From contig CP152408.1 of the NCBI GenBank assembly GCA_038961845.1, forward strand, positions 3,782,001 through 3,846,000: a stretch of DNA of 64,000 nt. Direction: 5' to 3'. Shown here piece by piece: positions 51,389-59,249 of the stretch. The notes under the pieces were generated by a model. That model had not been told where the DNA came from. It saw only the letters and a program-made list of their open reading frames with translations, and did not search any database. The translations under genes were made by a program, and so were the position numbers. Source of the DNA: Xylophilus sp. GW821-FHT01B05. Its GTDB lineage: Bacteria; Pseudomonadota; Gammaproteobacteria; Burkholderiales; Burkholderiaceae_C. Position 1 is the stretch's first letter. The number at the start of each line of letters is the position of its first letter.

Positions 51389-51723
51389 CGAGCGGGGGTC
51401 TGCGCGGCTGCTTCAGGCACGTAGACCATGCTGCCGTCTTCCAGCTTGTAGGCCACGCCGGCGCGCACGCCCTGCCCCGCGCTGGCGCTGCCCGCGCCCT
51501 TGAAGCGCACGTCGCGGCCGTTCTCGCGCACGACGATTTCCATGTCGGGCTCGCCCGGCTTGTGCACCACCGTCGCACCCTCGGGCCGCTGCGTCTGGTG
51601 CTGGGCTGCCACCGCCGTGAGCAAGGCCACGACCAGCACCAAAAATACATCCACCAGGTTGACGGCCGACAGCATCGGGTCGTCGTCGTCCTCGTTCAGG
51701 ATGGAGAGCGCGCCGCGCTTCAT
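51385..51723 (-). CDS. DUF2149 protein, ExbD/TolR-like
   Basis: This is a 112-residue protein with one membrane helix (about residues 20-40) and a short periplasmic domain. The helix reads VNLVDVFLVLVVALLTAV with an aspartate at position 25, closely like the proton-carrying aspartate of ExbD/TolR (I-D-V-x-L-V-L). An acidic EDDDDP stretch precedes it on the cytosolic side. The start overlaps the ExbB-like stop, and its own stop overlaps the CobN-like start, both by 4 bp. The family is uncharacterised; pairing with an ExbB-like protein implies a proton-driven motor stator. Confidence 0.82.
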   Translation of the reverse strand: MKRGALSILNEDDDDPMLSAVNLVDVFLVLVVALLTAVAAQHQTQRPEGATVVHKPGEPDMEIVVRENGRDVRFKGAGSASAGQGVRAGVAYKLEDGSMVYVPEAAAQTPAR

Positions 51724-52184
51724 GGCGCCAGCCCCCGCTGCTTGCGCAGCGCGATCAGCTCGGCCAGCAGCCAACGCCTGCGCACCGAATACACCACCAG
51801 CCCGATCGATGCCGCCGCCAGCGCCAGCACCACGCCGGCAAAGGCGCCACTAAATACCGACAGCGCCTGCTGGCCTTCGCCCGCGGCCACGCTTTGCAGC
51901 GCCGGCCCGAGCGGCACCATGGTGGCGATCAGGCCCAGCATGGGCGCCAGGCGGCTCAGCAGGCGCACCGGCTCGATCTGGCGCAGCACGAGCATCTCCA
52001 GCTCTTCCATGGTCGCGTCGGCGCTGGCGCGCAGCGCGCGGTGGGCCGGATTGCGCCAGCGCTGCCAGGCCTCCATCAGCGCGGCGCCGCCAATCCACAG
52101 CGCATAGACAAAGGCCAGCGCCACCAGCAACAGCACCGGCCACAGCAACGCCTGCGCCACCTGGGCGAATCCGGCTTCCAACAT
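51720..52184 (-). CDS. MotA/TolQ/ExbB-like proton channel protein
   Basis: This 154-residue inner-membrane protein has an N-terminal helix (LLWPVLLLVALAFVYALWIGGA) and two later helices in the TolQ/ExbB pattern (LLSRLAPMLGLIATMVPLGPAL and SGAFAGVVLALAAASIGLVVYS). The LAPMLGLIATMVPLG segment is the conserved TolQ/ExbB core. It is shorter than standard ExbB and is encoded directly before the DUF2149 ExbD-like gene (4-bp overlap), so the two likely form a channel. It follows btuD by 18 bp. Confidence 0.85.
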   Translation of the reverse strand: MLEAGFAQVAQALLWPVLLLVALAFVYALWIGGAALMEAWQRWRNPAHRALRASADATMEELEMLVLRQIEPVRLLSRLAPMLGLIATMVPLGPALQSVAAGEGQQALSVFSGAFAGVVLALAAASIGLVVYSVRRRWLLAELIALRKQRGLAP

Positions 52185-52202
52185 CTGCTCTCTCCTTGTT
52201 TC

Positions 52203-52973
52203 TTAGGGCTTCGGCAGCGCCACCCATTGGCCCAACATGGGCTGGATGCTGATGCGGTGCTCAAAGACGCTCTCCAGCGCACGGTGCGTGGCGGCATCAG
52301 CCGTGGCGCCCGCGTGCACGATGCGGCCGGCCTGCAGCACCACCACGTCGTCGGCCTGCAGCGCAAAGCCGATTTCGTGCAGCACGCTGACCACCGTGCC
52401 GCCAGCGGCCACGCGGCTGCGTACGGCGGCCAGCCAGTCGGCCTGGTGCGGCGGGTCAAGATTAGCCAATGGTTCGTCCATCAGCAGCACCGGGGCCTCT
52501 ACCGCCAGCGCGCGCGCCAGCAGCACACGCTGGCGCTCGCCGCCCGACAGCTCGCCCAATGCGCGATCGCGCCAGGCCCAGGCATGGGTGGCGCGCAAGG
52601 CGCGCTCTACTGCCGCGTGGTCGGCCGCTGCGGGCGGTGCCAGCCAGGCCCGGTGCGGCAGGCGGCCCAGCATGGCCACGTCGTAGGCCGTGAGGTCGTC
52701 CGCGCCGCCTTCGCCCTGGCCCAGCCAGGCCACCTCGCGTGCACGCGCCCGGCCCGGCCATTGCGCCAGTGGTCGGCCCTGCAACAGCACATCGCCGCCA
52801 CGGCAAGGCAGCAGGCCGGCCAGCAGCTTGAGCAAGGTCGATTTGCCCGCGCCATTGGGGCCAACGATGCTGGTCCAACGGCCCTTGGGCAAGGCCAAAT
52901 CAATGCCATGCAGCACCTCCGCATGACCGAGCCGCGCGTGCACGCCCCGGGCTTCAAGCACAACCGCGCTCAT
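52203..52973 (-). CDS. btuD: Cobalamin ABC transporter ATP-binding protein
   Basis: This 256-residue ABC ATPase of the FecE/BtuD type has Walker A GPNGAGKST (about 38-46), the signature LSGGERQRVLLARALA, Walker B VLLMDEPLANLD and an H-loop histidine in VLHEIGFALQADD. It powers corrinoid import with the permease encoded just upstream; the two genes overlap by 4 bp at 52970-52973. ATG 52973 is the natural start. The C-terminus lacks any extra domain. Confidence 0.93.
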   Translation of the reverse strand: MSAVVLEARGVHARLGHAEVLHGIDLALPKGRWTSIVGPNGAGKSTLLKLLAGLLPCRGGDVLLQGRPLAQWPGRARAREVAWLGQGEGGADDLTAYDVAMLGRLPHRAWLAPPAAADHAAVERALRATHAWAWRDRALGELSGGERQRVLLARALAVEAPVLLMDEPLANLDPPHQADWLAAVRSRVAAGGTVVSVLHEIGFALQADDVVVLQAGRIVHAGATADAATHRALESVFEHRISIQPMLGQWVALPKP

Positions 52974-53980
52974 CTCCCCACCCCCGCCATGCTGCGCCGG
53001 TGCATCAGCCACAGCAGATAGCCGCCGCCCAGCAGCGCGGTCAGCACGCCCACCGGCAGCTCCTGCGGCGCCAGCAGCCAGCGCGCAAGCAGGTCGGCCG
53101 CCATCAGCAGCGCGCCGCCCATGCAGGCCGACAGCAGCAGCAGCGCGCCATGGGTAGAGCGCAGCAGCGGCCGCACCAGGTGCGGCGCGGCCAGGCCGAC
53201 AAAAGCAATCAGCCCCGCATGCGCCACCGCCGTGCCGGTGGCCAGCGCCAGCACCGCCACCAGCGCGGCACGCAGGCGCGGCAGCGACAGGCCCAGGCTG
53301 GCGGCCGTGGCCTCGCCCAGCGTCAGGCCATCGAGCACCGGCGCCAGTGCCCAGGACACCAGCAGGCACAAGGCCAGCGCCGCGCCCATCAGCGCCACCG
53401 ATTGCCAGCCCAGAAAGCTGGTGCTGCCCAAGGTAAAGCCCTGCATGGACTGCAGGATGTCCGGCGCCGACAGCGTGACCAGGTCCTTGGCCGCGCCCAG
53501 CACCACGCCGACGATCACGCCGCCCAGCAGCAGCCGCAGCGTGTGCTGCGCGCCGCGCGCCAGGGTCAGCGTGAGCATCACGGCCAGCACTGCACCCATG
53601 AAAGCCGCGCTGGTGATGCCCAACTGCAGCCACCAGCCACCGGCCATGGCCGCAGCCGGCGACAACCCGGCCGCCAGCAGCGCCAGCGCCGCCCCCAACG
53701 AGGCGCCCGAGCCGCTGCCCAGCAAATACGGATCGGCCAGCGGATTACGAAACAAGCCCTGCGCCACCGCGCCCGCCAGCCCCAGCAGCGCGCCGGTAAT
53801 CCAGGCGCCCACGGTGCGTGGCAGGCGGATGTCGCGCACGATCTGCCAGGCGATCGGGTCTTCCTGCATGGCGCGCAGGCTGTCAAAACCGGTACTGCCC
53901 ACCGCCGCGCCCAGCGCCAGCAGCAGTGCCGCCAGCAGCACCAAACCACTTCCCAGAAGCACGGCGCGTCGATTTACCAA
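52970..53980 (-). CDS. btuC: Cobalamin ABC transporter permease (FecCD/BtuC family)
   Basis: This 336-residue inner-membrane permease has about ten helices. Family marks are IRLPRTVGAWITGALLGLAGAVAQGLFRNPLADPYLLGSGSGASLGA and GLIAFVGLAAPHLVRP, the latter including the coupling region. The start is probably TTG at 53980, which overlaps the btuF stop by 7 bp and gives LVNRRAVLLGSGL. A GTG at 53962 is an alternative six codons further in. It passes corrinoid from BtuF into the cytosol. Confidence 0.92.
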   Translation of the reverse strand: MVNRRAVLLGSGLVLLAALLLALGAAVGSTGFDSLRAMQEDPIAWQIVRDIRLPRTVGAWITGALLGLAGAVAQGLFRNPLADPYLLGSGSGASLGAALALLAAGLSPAAAMAGGWWLQLGITSAAFMGAVLAVMLTLTLARGAQHTLRLLLGGVIVGVVLGAAKDLVTLSAPDILQSMQGFTLGSTSFLGWQSVALMGAALALCLLVSWALAPVLDGLTLGEATAASLGLSLPRLRAALVAVLALATGTAVAHAGLIAFVGLAAPHLVRPLLRSTHGALLLLSACMGGALLMAADLLARWLLAPQELPVGVLTALLGGGYLLWLMHRRSMAGVGR

Positions 53981-54852
53981 GGCGCCACCTTCAACAGGCA
54001 TTGCGCCATGATGCGTGCCGCCTCGGCCATGCGCGGGCCGGGGCGCACCAGCACGTCGGCGTCGTCCGGGCCGAACACGCAGATGCGCTGCTCGCGTATC
54101 GCGCGCATGCTGCCCCAGCCTGGGTAAGGCACCGCCGCCTGCATGCTGCGGCTGCCGATCATGATGACGTCCGGGTTGGCGCGCACCACGAACTCGGGGT
54201 TGAGCCGCGGAAACGGCCCGAGCGATGCCGGCACCACATTGCGCACGCCCAGGCGCGTCAGCGTCTCGCCAATGAAGGAGGATTCGCCCGCCGCATACGG
54301 CCCACGGCTCACCTCGAAGTACACGCGCAGCGGCGGCGTGCGTGCCGGCAGCGACTGCGCGGCGGCCTGCACGCTGGCGTCGATCACGCGCCACAGGCGC
54401 GCGGCGCTTTCATCAGGCACCTGCAGCAGGCGCGCCAGTTGTTGCAGCACGCGGCGCACGTCGGCATGGGTCTTGGGCTCCAGCGCCACCACCTTGATGC
54501 CCAGCGCCTCCAGCCGGTCGCTGGCGCGCGAAGACGTGGCCAGCAGCACCACATCGGGCTTGAGCGCGACGATGGCCTCGATGTTGGGATCAATGCCGCC
54601 GCCCACCACCGGCAGCCGGCGCACGCTGTCGGGCCAATTGGAATAGCGGTCTACGCCCACCAGCCGCTGGCATTGCTCCAGCGCGCAGACGCTCTCGGTC
54701 AGCGATGGCAGCAGGCTGACGATGCGCTGCGGCGTGTGCTCGAACTGCAGCGTGCGGCCACGCGCATCGGTGATCTCCAGCGCCTGGGCAGCGGCCGCGC
54801 CCAGGGCCAATGCCAGCAGCAGGCAGCGCAGAGCGGCGGAAAGAAATCTCAT
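53974..54852 (-). CDS. btuF: Periplasmic cobalamin-binding protein
   Basis: This 292-residue type III periplasmic binding protein has a signal peptide (FLSAALRCLLLALALGAAAAQA). The mature part has RIVSLLPSLTESVCALEQCQRLVGVDRYSNWPD, PDVVLLATSSRASDRLEALGIKVVALEPKT and a C-terminal VRPGPRMAEAARIMAQCL, all typical of BtuF. The start overlaps the cobU stop by 4 bp. It would hand corrinoid delivered by BtuB to the BtuCD permease encoded downstream. Confidence 0.92.
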   Translation of the reverse strand: MRFLSAALRCLLLALALGAAAAQALEITDARGRTLQFEHTPQRIVSLLPSLTESVCALEQCQRLVGVDRYSNWPDSVRRLPVVGGGIDPNIEAIVALKPDVVLLATSSRASDRLEALGIKVVALEPKTHADVRRVLQQLARLLQVPDESAARLWRVIDASVQAAAQSLPARTPPLRVYFEVSRGPYAAGESSFIGETLTRLGVRNVVPASLGPFPRLNPEFVVRANPDVIMIGSRSMQAAVPYPGWGSMRAIREQRICVFGPDDADVLVRPGPRMAEAARIMAQCLLKVAPW

Positions 54853-55430
54853 GCGCGCTCGTCCTTCAATGTCAGCGGCAGCCCGGCCGCCATCAGCGTC
54901 ACGCGCCGGCAGGCCGCCGCCACGCGCTGGTTGGTCTGGCCCAGCGCATCGACAAAGGCGCGCACCTCGCGCCCCATGGGCACCACGCCCAGGCCGATCT
55001 CGTTGGAGACCAGCACCACCGGGCCCGGCGCCTGCTCTATTGCTACAGAAAGTAGAGCTACTAGCCCAGGCCACACCTGGGCTTCAGGCACTTTTTCTTT
55101 AAATTCATCATCTGCCGGCATCAGCAGGTTGGTGAGCCACAGCGTGAGGCAGTCCACCACCACCAGCGTGTGCGCGTTGCTGTGCGCGCCAATCACCTCG
55201 GCCACGCGCAGCGGCTCCTCAATCGTCGTCATGCGCGGCAAGCGCTCAGCGCGGTCCTGGCGGTGGCGTGCGATGCGCTGGCGCATCTCCTCGTCCCAGG
55301 GCTGCGCCGTGGCCACGAACACCGCCTGGTGCGCGGGCGATGCGGCCAGCCAGGCCTCGGCCAGTTGCTCGGCACGGCGCGACTTGCCGCTTTTCTGGCC
55401 GCCCAGCACCAGTTCGCTCACGGGCTTCAT
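54849..55430 (-). CDS. cobU: Bifunctional adenosylcobinamide kinase/adenosylcobinamide-phosphate guanylyltransferase
   Basis: This 193-residue enzyme (CobP in Pseudomonas naming) phosphorylates adenosylcobinamide and then adds GMP. The P-loop is GGQKSGKS, the guanylylation region is RIARHRQDRAERLPRMTTIEEP, and DCLTLWLTNLL and VSNEIGLGVVP are conserved. Between these, the segment EFKEKVPEAQVWPGLVALLS is encoded by an in-frame copy of the dispersed palindromic repeat, so this linker is not ancestral sequence. Both ends overlap neighbouring genes by 4 bp. Catalytic motifs are all present. Confidence 0.94.
   Translation of the reverse strand: MKPVSELVLGGQKSGKSRRAEQLAEAWLAASPAHQAVFVATAQPWDEEMRQRIARHRQDRAERLPRMTTIEEPLRVAEVIGAHSNAHTLVVVDCLTLWLTNLLMPADDEFKEKVPEAQVWPGLVALLSVAIEQAPGPVVLVSNEIGLGVVPMGREVRAFVDALGQTNQRVAAACRRVTLMAAGLPLTLKDERA
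55035..55110. repeat. Dispersed palindromic repeat, copy 5 (inside cobU)
   Basis: The plus strand has ATTGCTACAGAAAGTAGAGC, then TACTAGCCCAGG, a CCACA loop, CCTGGGCTTCAGGCACTTTT and TCTTTAAA. The AGCCCAGG/CCTGGGCT stem and the CACTTTTTCTT end match copy 1 at 7859 closely. It lies entirely within the cobU frame and keeps that frame open. Confidence 0.7.
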
Positions 55431-56746
55431 GCGGCACCGGCCCCAAACAGCGACGCAGCCGCCACCGGATCAGAGGCAAACCAGGCATGGAAATAACTCG
55501 CCCGCACTGCGCCCTGGGCATACAGCGCCTCGCCCTGCTCCGCCTTGCCGGGCCGCTGCGTGTGGCCTGCCACAGGCAGCGGCGTGGCCAGCGTCGAATA
55601 GTGAAAGGTATGGCCGCGCAGCGTGCCGGCAGGCAGCGCCAGTTGCTGCGGCCCCAGCGCGGCCAGGCGCCGGCCCATGGTGACCGTGCCCGGCAGCAGG
55701 CCCCAGGCCGGATGGGCCTGGCCTTCGGCATCAACGATGGTGTTCATGAGCGCCATCATGCCGCCGCATTCAGCCCACAGCGGTCGGCCGGCGTCGATAT
55801 GCGCGCGCAAGCTTTCGCGCGTGGCATCTGCGCCGGCCAACGCCGGCAAATGCAGCTCGGGATAGCCGCCCGGCAACCAGACCGCATCGCAGCGCGGCAA
55901 GGCCTCACCGGCCAGCGGCGAGAAGAAGGCCAGCTCAGCCCCCAACGCGCGCAGGCAGTCGAGGTTGGCCGGGTAGATAAAGGCAAAGGCGGCATCGCGC
56001 GCAATGGCGATGCGCCGTCCGCGCAGCAGCGGCGCGGGCGCGGGCTGCGGCACAGCGGGAAAATCGGTGGCCCAGGCGGCCAGCGCCGCGCCGTCCATGC
56101 GGCCAAGCGGCGTTTGCACCAGGGCATCGGCGGCAGCATCCAGCCGCGCCAAGGCATCAGCCTTCGGCAGATCGGCCACCAGGCCCAGATGGCGCTCAGG
56201 CAAGGCCCAGGCCGTGCCACGCGGCAGCGCGCCCAACCAATCGGCCGGCTCGCGCAGGCCGTCTTGCAGCATCTGCGCATGCCGTGGGCTGGCCACGCGG
56301 TTGGCCAGCACGCCAGCCCAGCGCAGGCCGGGCCGGTAGTGCTGCAGGCCAAAGGCCAGCGCGCCAAAGGTGCCGGCCATGGCGCCGGCATCGACCACCG
56401 CCAGCACCGGCAAGCCAAAGTGCCGCGCCAGGTCGGCCGCGCTCGGCGTGCCATCGAACAGGCCCATGGCCCCTTCGACCAGCAGCAGGTCGGCCTCTTG
56501 CGCGGCGGCGTGCAGGCGCGCGGCGCAATCGGCCTCGCCGTTCATCCACAGGTCCAGCGCATGCACCGGCGCGCCGCTGGCCAAGGCCAGCCAGTACGGG
56601 TCCAGAAAATCCGGCCCGCACTTGAACACCCGCACGCGCCGCCCCGCCCGGCTGTGCAGCCGCGCCAGCGCAGCCACCACCGTGGTCTTGCCCTGGCCCG
56701 AGGCCGGGGCCGCCACCAGCAGCGCCGGGCAAGAGGCCATGCCCAT
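55427..56746 (-). CDS. cobB: Cobyrinic acid / hydrogenobyrinic acid a,c-diamide synthase
   Basis: This 439-residue ATP-dependent glutamine amidotransferase (CbiA/CobB family) amidates side chains a and c. The N-terminal domain has the P-loop-like VAAPASGQGKTTVV and KCGPDFLDPYW. The C-terminal domain has the cysteine nucleophile in LWAECGGMMALM and the region GHTFHYST. ATG 56746 was chosen (the next ATG is at 56740). The gene starts 3 bp after the btuB stop and overlaps cobU by 4 bp. Whether the natural substrate already contains cobalt cannot be decided. Confidence 0.92.
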   Translation of the reverse strand: MGMASCPALLVAAPASGQGKTTVVAALARLHSRAGRRVRVFKCGPDFLDPYWLALASGAPVHALDLWMNGEADCAARLHAAAQEADLLLVEGAMGLFDGTPSAADLARHFGLPVLAVVDAGAMAGTFGALAFGLQHYRPGLRWAGVLANRVASPRHAQMLQDGLREPADWLGALPRGTAWALPERHLGLVADLPKADALARLDAAADALVQTPLGRMDGAALAAWATDFPAVPQPAPAPLLRGRRIAIARDAAFAFIYPANLDCLRALGAELAFFSPLAGEALPRCDAVWLPGGYPELHLPALAGADATRESLRAHIDAGRPLWAECGGMMALMNTIVDAEGQAHPAWGLLPGTVTMGRRLAALGPQQLALPAGTLRGHTFHYSTLATPLPVAGHTQRPGKAEQGEALYAQGAVRASYFHAWFASDPVAAASLFGAGAA

Positions 56747-56748
56747 GC

Positions 56749-58572
56749 TTACTGCGGCATCCACTTCACGCTGATGAAGGCCGTGCGGCCGCCGGTAGCG
56801 TAGGTGCGGGCCAGTTGGTAGTCCTTGTCGGCCAGGTTGTCGATGCGCGCCTGCAGCGTGAAGTCGCGCGACAGTCGGGTGCTGGCGTAGAGGCTCAGCA
56901 AGCCATAGCCGCCCAGCCGCTGCGTGTTGGCCGCGTCGTTGAAGCGGCTGGCAGAGAACTGCGCCTCGGCACCCACCGTCCAGCCGGCGATGCGGGTGTC
57001 TGCGCCCAGCGTGCCGTGCCGGCGCGAGCGGCGTGCCACCAGCTTGTCGGAGGCCAGGTCGCGCGGGTCCTGGAAGTCGAGCGAACCATGCAGCGCGATG
57101 TCGCCAATGCGCTGCTCGCCGGAGAAGGTCAGGCCCTTGTATTCAGCCCGCGCCACGTTGGCGTAGCAGCCGAAGCTGGACTCGCAGGCACCCGGGCCGG
57201 CAAAGGTGATGAGATTGGTCAGGCGGTTGCGGTAGGCCACCACACCAGCGCTGCTGCCGCCCTGGCTCCAGCGCAGTCCGGCTTCCACGTTGCGGCTGCT
57301 TTCCGGCTGCAGCGTCGGGATGCCGTACATGCTGAAGCGCTGGTACAGCGTCGGCGCGCGGAAGGCCGTGCCGGCCGAGGCCGTAGCGCGCCAGTTGGGC
57401 GCAAAGGCAAAGCCGTAGGCCGCGCTGCCGGTGCTTTTGCCGCCGAATTCGCTGTCCTTGTCATGCCGCACATTGAGCTGCACCGTGTGCGCGCCCTGCG
57501 TGTAGCCATAGCCCAGCGCCAGGCCATCCTGGTGGCGGCCCTGGTCGATGGGCGCGTTCTTCAGGTGGTCTTCGCGGCGCTCCAGCGCGGCCGTCACCAG
57601 GTGCGGGCCAAAGCGGAACTCGTTCTGGAACAGGTAGCCGCGCAGGTCGGTGATGCTCAGGTAGGGCGAGGGCGTGGTCTCGTAGCGGCTGCTGGAGTCG
57701 GTGACCTGCACGCGCGTCTTCCAGATGTCGTTCCACTGCGAGGTCCAGCTCAGGCCGGCGGTGCGCAGGCGGTTCAGGCTGCGGTCGTCGGCCGCCGGGC
57801 TGGTGTCGTACTGCGAGTTGAGGTTGCTGGCCAGGAAGGTAGCGTCCAGGCGCTGGCGTGCGTTGATGCGCAGGCCCAGCTTGGTGTTGAAGGAGTTGCT
57901 GCGGTAGCCGTCCTTGTCCGGGTTCTGGCCGGCGATCGGGCGGGCGTTGAAGCCGCTGCTTTCCTCATGTGCCATGCCCAGCGAGTAATCAAAGGCGCCA
58001 TCCACGCCCGCCGCGCCGCTGATGCCGGCCTCGGCGCGCGAGGTGCCATGGTTGCCAATGCCAATGCCCACGAAGGGCGTGGGCTTGCCCTCGCCCTTTT
58101 TGGTGAAGAGCTGGATCACGCCGCCAATGGCGTCAGAGCCATACACCGCGGCCGCCGGGCCGCGCAGCACTTCGATGCGGTCGATCTGCGACAGCGGGAT
58201 CTGCTCCCAGCTGGCGCCGCCGGTGGACTGCGAATCGACGCGCACGCCATCGATGTAGACGGCCGTGAAGCGCGACTCGGCACCGCGCAGGAACACGCTG
58301 GTATTGGTGCCCAGGCCACCGTTGCGCGAGACCTCCACGCCCGGCAGGCGCGCCAGCACATCGGAAATCCCCACGGCGCCGCTGCGCTCGATGGTGTCGC
58401 GGTCGACGATGGACACATCGCCCACCAGATCAGACAGGGGCTGGGCCACGCGCGTGGCGGTGACCACGGTCTCGGCCAGCGCCGGCGCGGCGGTCTGCGC
58501 GTGCAATGGGAAGGCGGCGGCCAAGGCCAGGGGCAGCGCGGCGGCGCGCAGGCAGTAAGAACGGGTTTTCAT
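56749..58572 (-). CDS. btuB: TonB-dependent vitamin B12 receptor
   Basis: This 607-residue outer-membrane receptor has a signal peptide (cleavage after PLHA), a TonB box (ETVVTATR), a plug with SIVDRDTIERSGAVGISDVLARLPGVEVS and IDRIEVLRGPAAAVYGSDAIGG, and a barrel ending FISVKWMPQ. Its size and plug match BtuB. A cobalamin riboswitch lies directly upstream on the same strand, and transport and cobalamin genes follow, which fixes the substrate class. It is the first gene of the fifteen-gene run. Confidence 0.95.
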   Translation of the reverse strand: MKTRSYCLRAAALPLALAAAFPLHAQTAAPALAETVVTATRVAQPLSDLVGDVSIVDRDTIERSGAVGISDVLARLPGVEVSRNGGLGTNTSVFLRGAESRFTAVYIDGVRVDSQSTGGASWEQIPLSQIDRIEVLRGPAAAVYGSDAIGGVIQLFTKKGEGKPTPFVGIGIGNHGTSRAEAGISGAAGVDGAFDYSLGMAHEESSGFNARPIAGQNPDKDGYRSNSFNTKLGLRINARQRLDATFLASNLNSQYDTSPAADDRSLNRLRTAGLSWTSQWNDIWKTRVQVTDSSSRYETTPSPYLSITDLRGYLFQNEFRFGPHLVTAALERREDHLKNAPIDQGRHQDGLALGYGYTQGAHTVQLNVRHDKDSEFGGKSTGSAAYGFAFAPNWRATASAGTAFRAPTLYQRFSMYGIPTLQPESSRNVEAGLRWSQGGSSAGVVAYRNRLTNLITFAGPGACESSFGCYANVARAEYKGLTFSGEQRIGDIALHGSLDFQDPRDLASDKLVARRSRRHGTLGADTRIAGWTVGAEAQFSASRFNDAANTQRLGGYGLLSLYASTRLSRDFTLQARIDNLADKDYQLARTYATGGRTAFISVKWMPQ

Positions 58573-58601
58573 CGAACAGAAACAGAGCTGGGGCATACCC
58601 T

Positions 58602-58673
58602 GACCGGCCTCCCCGCCGGTCTCTGGGCGTCACGGATGCGCGCAACGTCGCCAGGGCTTGGGCGTGCGCATCC
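58602..58673 (-). promoter_or_regulatory. Expression platform hairpins between riboswitch and btuB
   Basis: Two strong stems lie between the aptamer and the btuB start. GGATGCGC at 58634-58641 pairs with GCGCATCC at 58666-58673, and GACCGGC at 58602-58608 pairs with GCCGGTC at 58615-58621 around a six-base loop. No U-run follows the second stem, so control is more likely by blocking translation or by Rho access than by an intrinsic terminator. Confidence 0.5.
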
Positions 58674-58678
58674 ACCTT

Positions 58679-58887
58679 GTTGGCCGGTATCCGGGCTGGC
58701 GGAAGCTACAGCCCCCGCCTTCCCAGGCACGTGTTCAGTGCGCCCAGTGGCTATGTAGGGGGATGCGGAATCTTGCGATTCGTCCGCTGACCGTTGCGGG
58801 GGCAGCGCAGGTCGGGCGGCCCATGCGTGGCGCGCCCTCCTGCTTCCCGTTGAACTGCGCCCTGTGAACCAGGCCGCGAGCACCAAC
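58679..58887 (-). promoter_or_regulatory. Cobalamin riboswitch (adenosylcobalamin-type aptamer)
   Basis: Read on the minus strand, the region shows the conserved blocks in order: GTTGGTGC, AACGGGAA, GCTGCCCCCGCAACGGT, the B12 box GCCACTG (complement of 58745-58751), TGGGAAGGCG and AGCCCGGATACCGGCC. The ends GTTGG and CCAAC can form the closing P1 stem. Binding of adenosylcobalamin should lower expression of btuB and the genes behind it. Confidence 0.93.
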
Positions 58888-59012
58888 GGGCGAGATTCTA
58901 GGGCCCCGGACGCAAATGGCCGCCAGTTCCGAGAAGCATTGCACACCCGAGTGGCGGCGAGCCTACAGACGGTACGCCAAACCGAAACCTGCCACCTACA
59001 ATCTGCGGGCCT

Positions 59013-59249
59013 ATGCCCAGCCCCGCATCCATTGACCAGGTTGCTGAACGCGTCGAGCGCCTTTTGCTGCGCCATGCGGAGTTGCAACGCACCAACCAGT
59101 TGCTGGCGCAGCAGGTACAGGCCTTGACCCAGGAACGAGACTCGCTCAAGTCCCGCCTGCGCGCCGCGCGCTCCCGCGTCGACGCCCTGCTGGAGCGGCT
59201 GCCCACCGACCTCACCGATCCCACCACTGGCCCTGGAAGCGACGCATGA
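59013..59249 (+). CDS. Short coiled-coil protein upstream of zapA (ZapB/TIGR02449-like)
   Basis: This 78-residue, nearly all-helical protein has the core IDQVAERVERLLLRHAELQRTNQLLAQQVQALTQERDSLKSRLRAAR with clear heptads and a short disordered tail. Small coiled-coil proteins of this type are regularly encoded immediately before zapA in beta- and gammaproteobacteria and are thought to take part in cell division. Its stop overlaps the zapA start by 4 bp (ATGA at 59246-59249). Confidence 0.75.
   Translation: MPSPASIDQVAERVERLLLRHAELQRTNQLLAQQVQALTQERDSLKSRLRAARSRVDALLERLPTDLTDPTTGPGSDA

Noticed and set aside
47774..51424. A 1216-codon open frame on the plus strand opposite the CobN-like gene
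   Set aside because: It is antisense to a clear CobN-family gene; its translation is low-complexity (rich in Q, H, R, G) with no domain, as expected from GC-rich antisense frames.
56815..58758. 647-codon plus-strand frame opposite btuB and the riboswitch
   Set aside because: Antisense to btuB and running through the conserved riboswitch aptamer; no motif.
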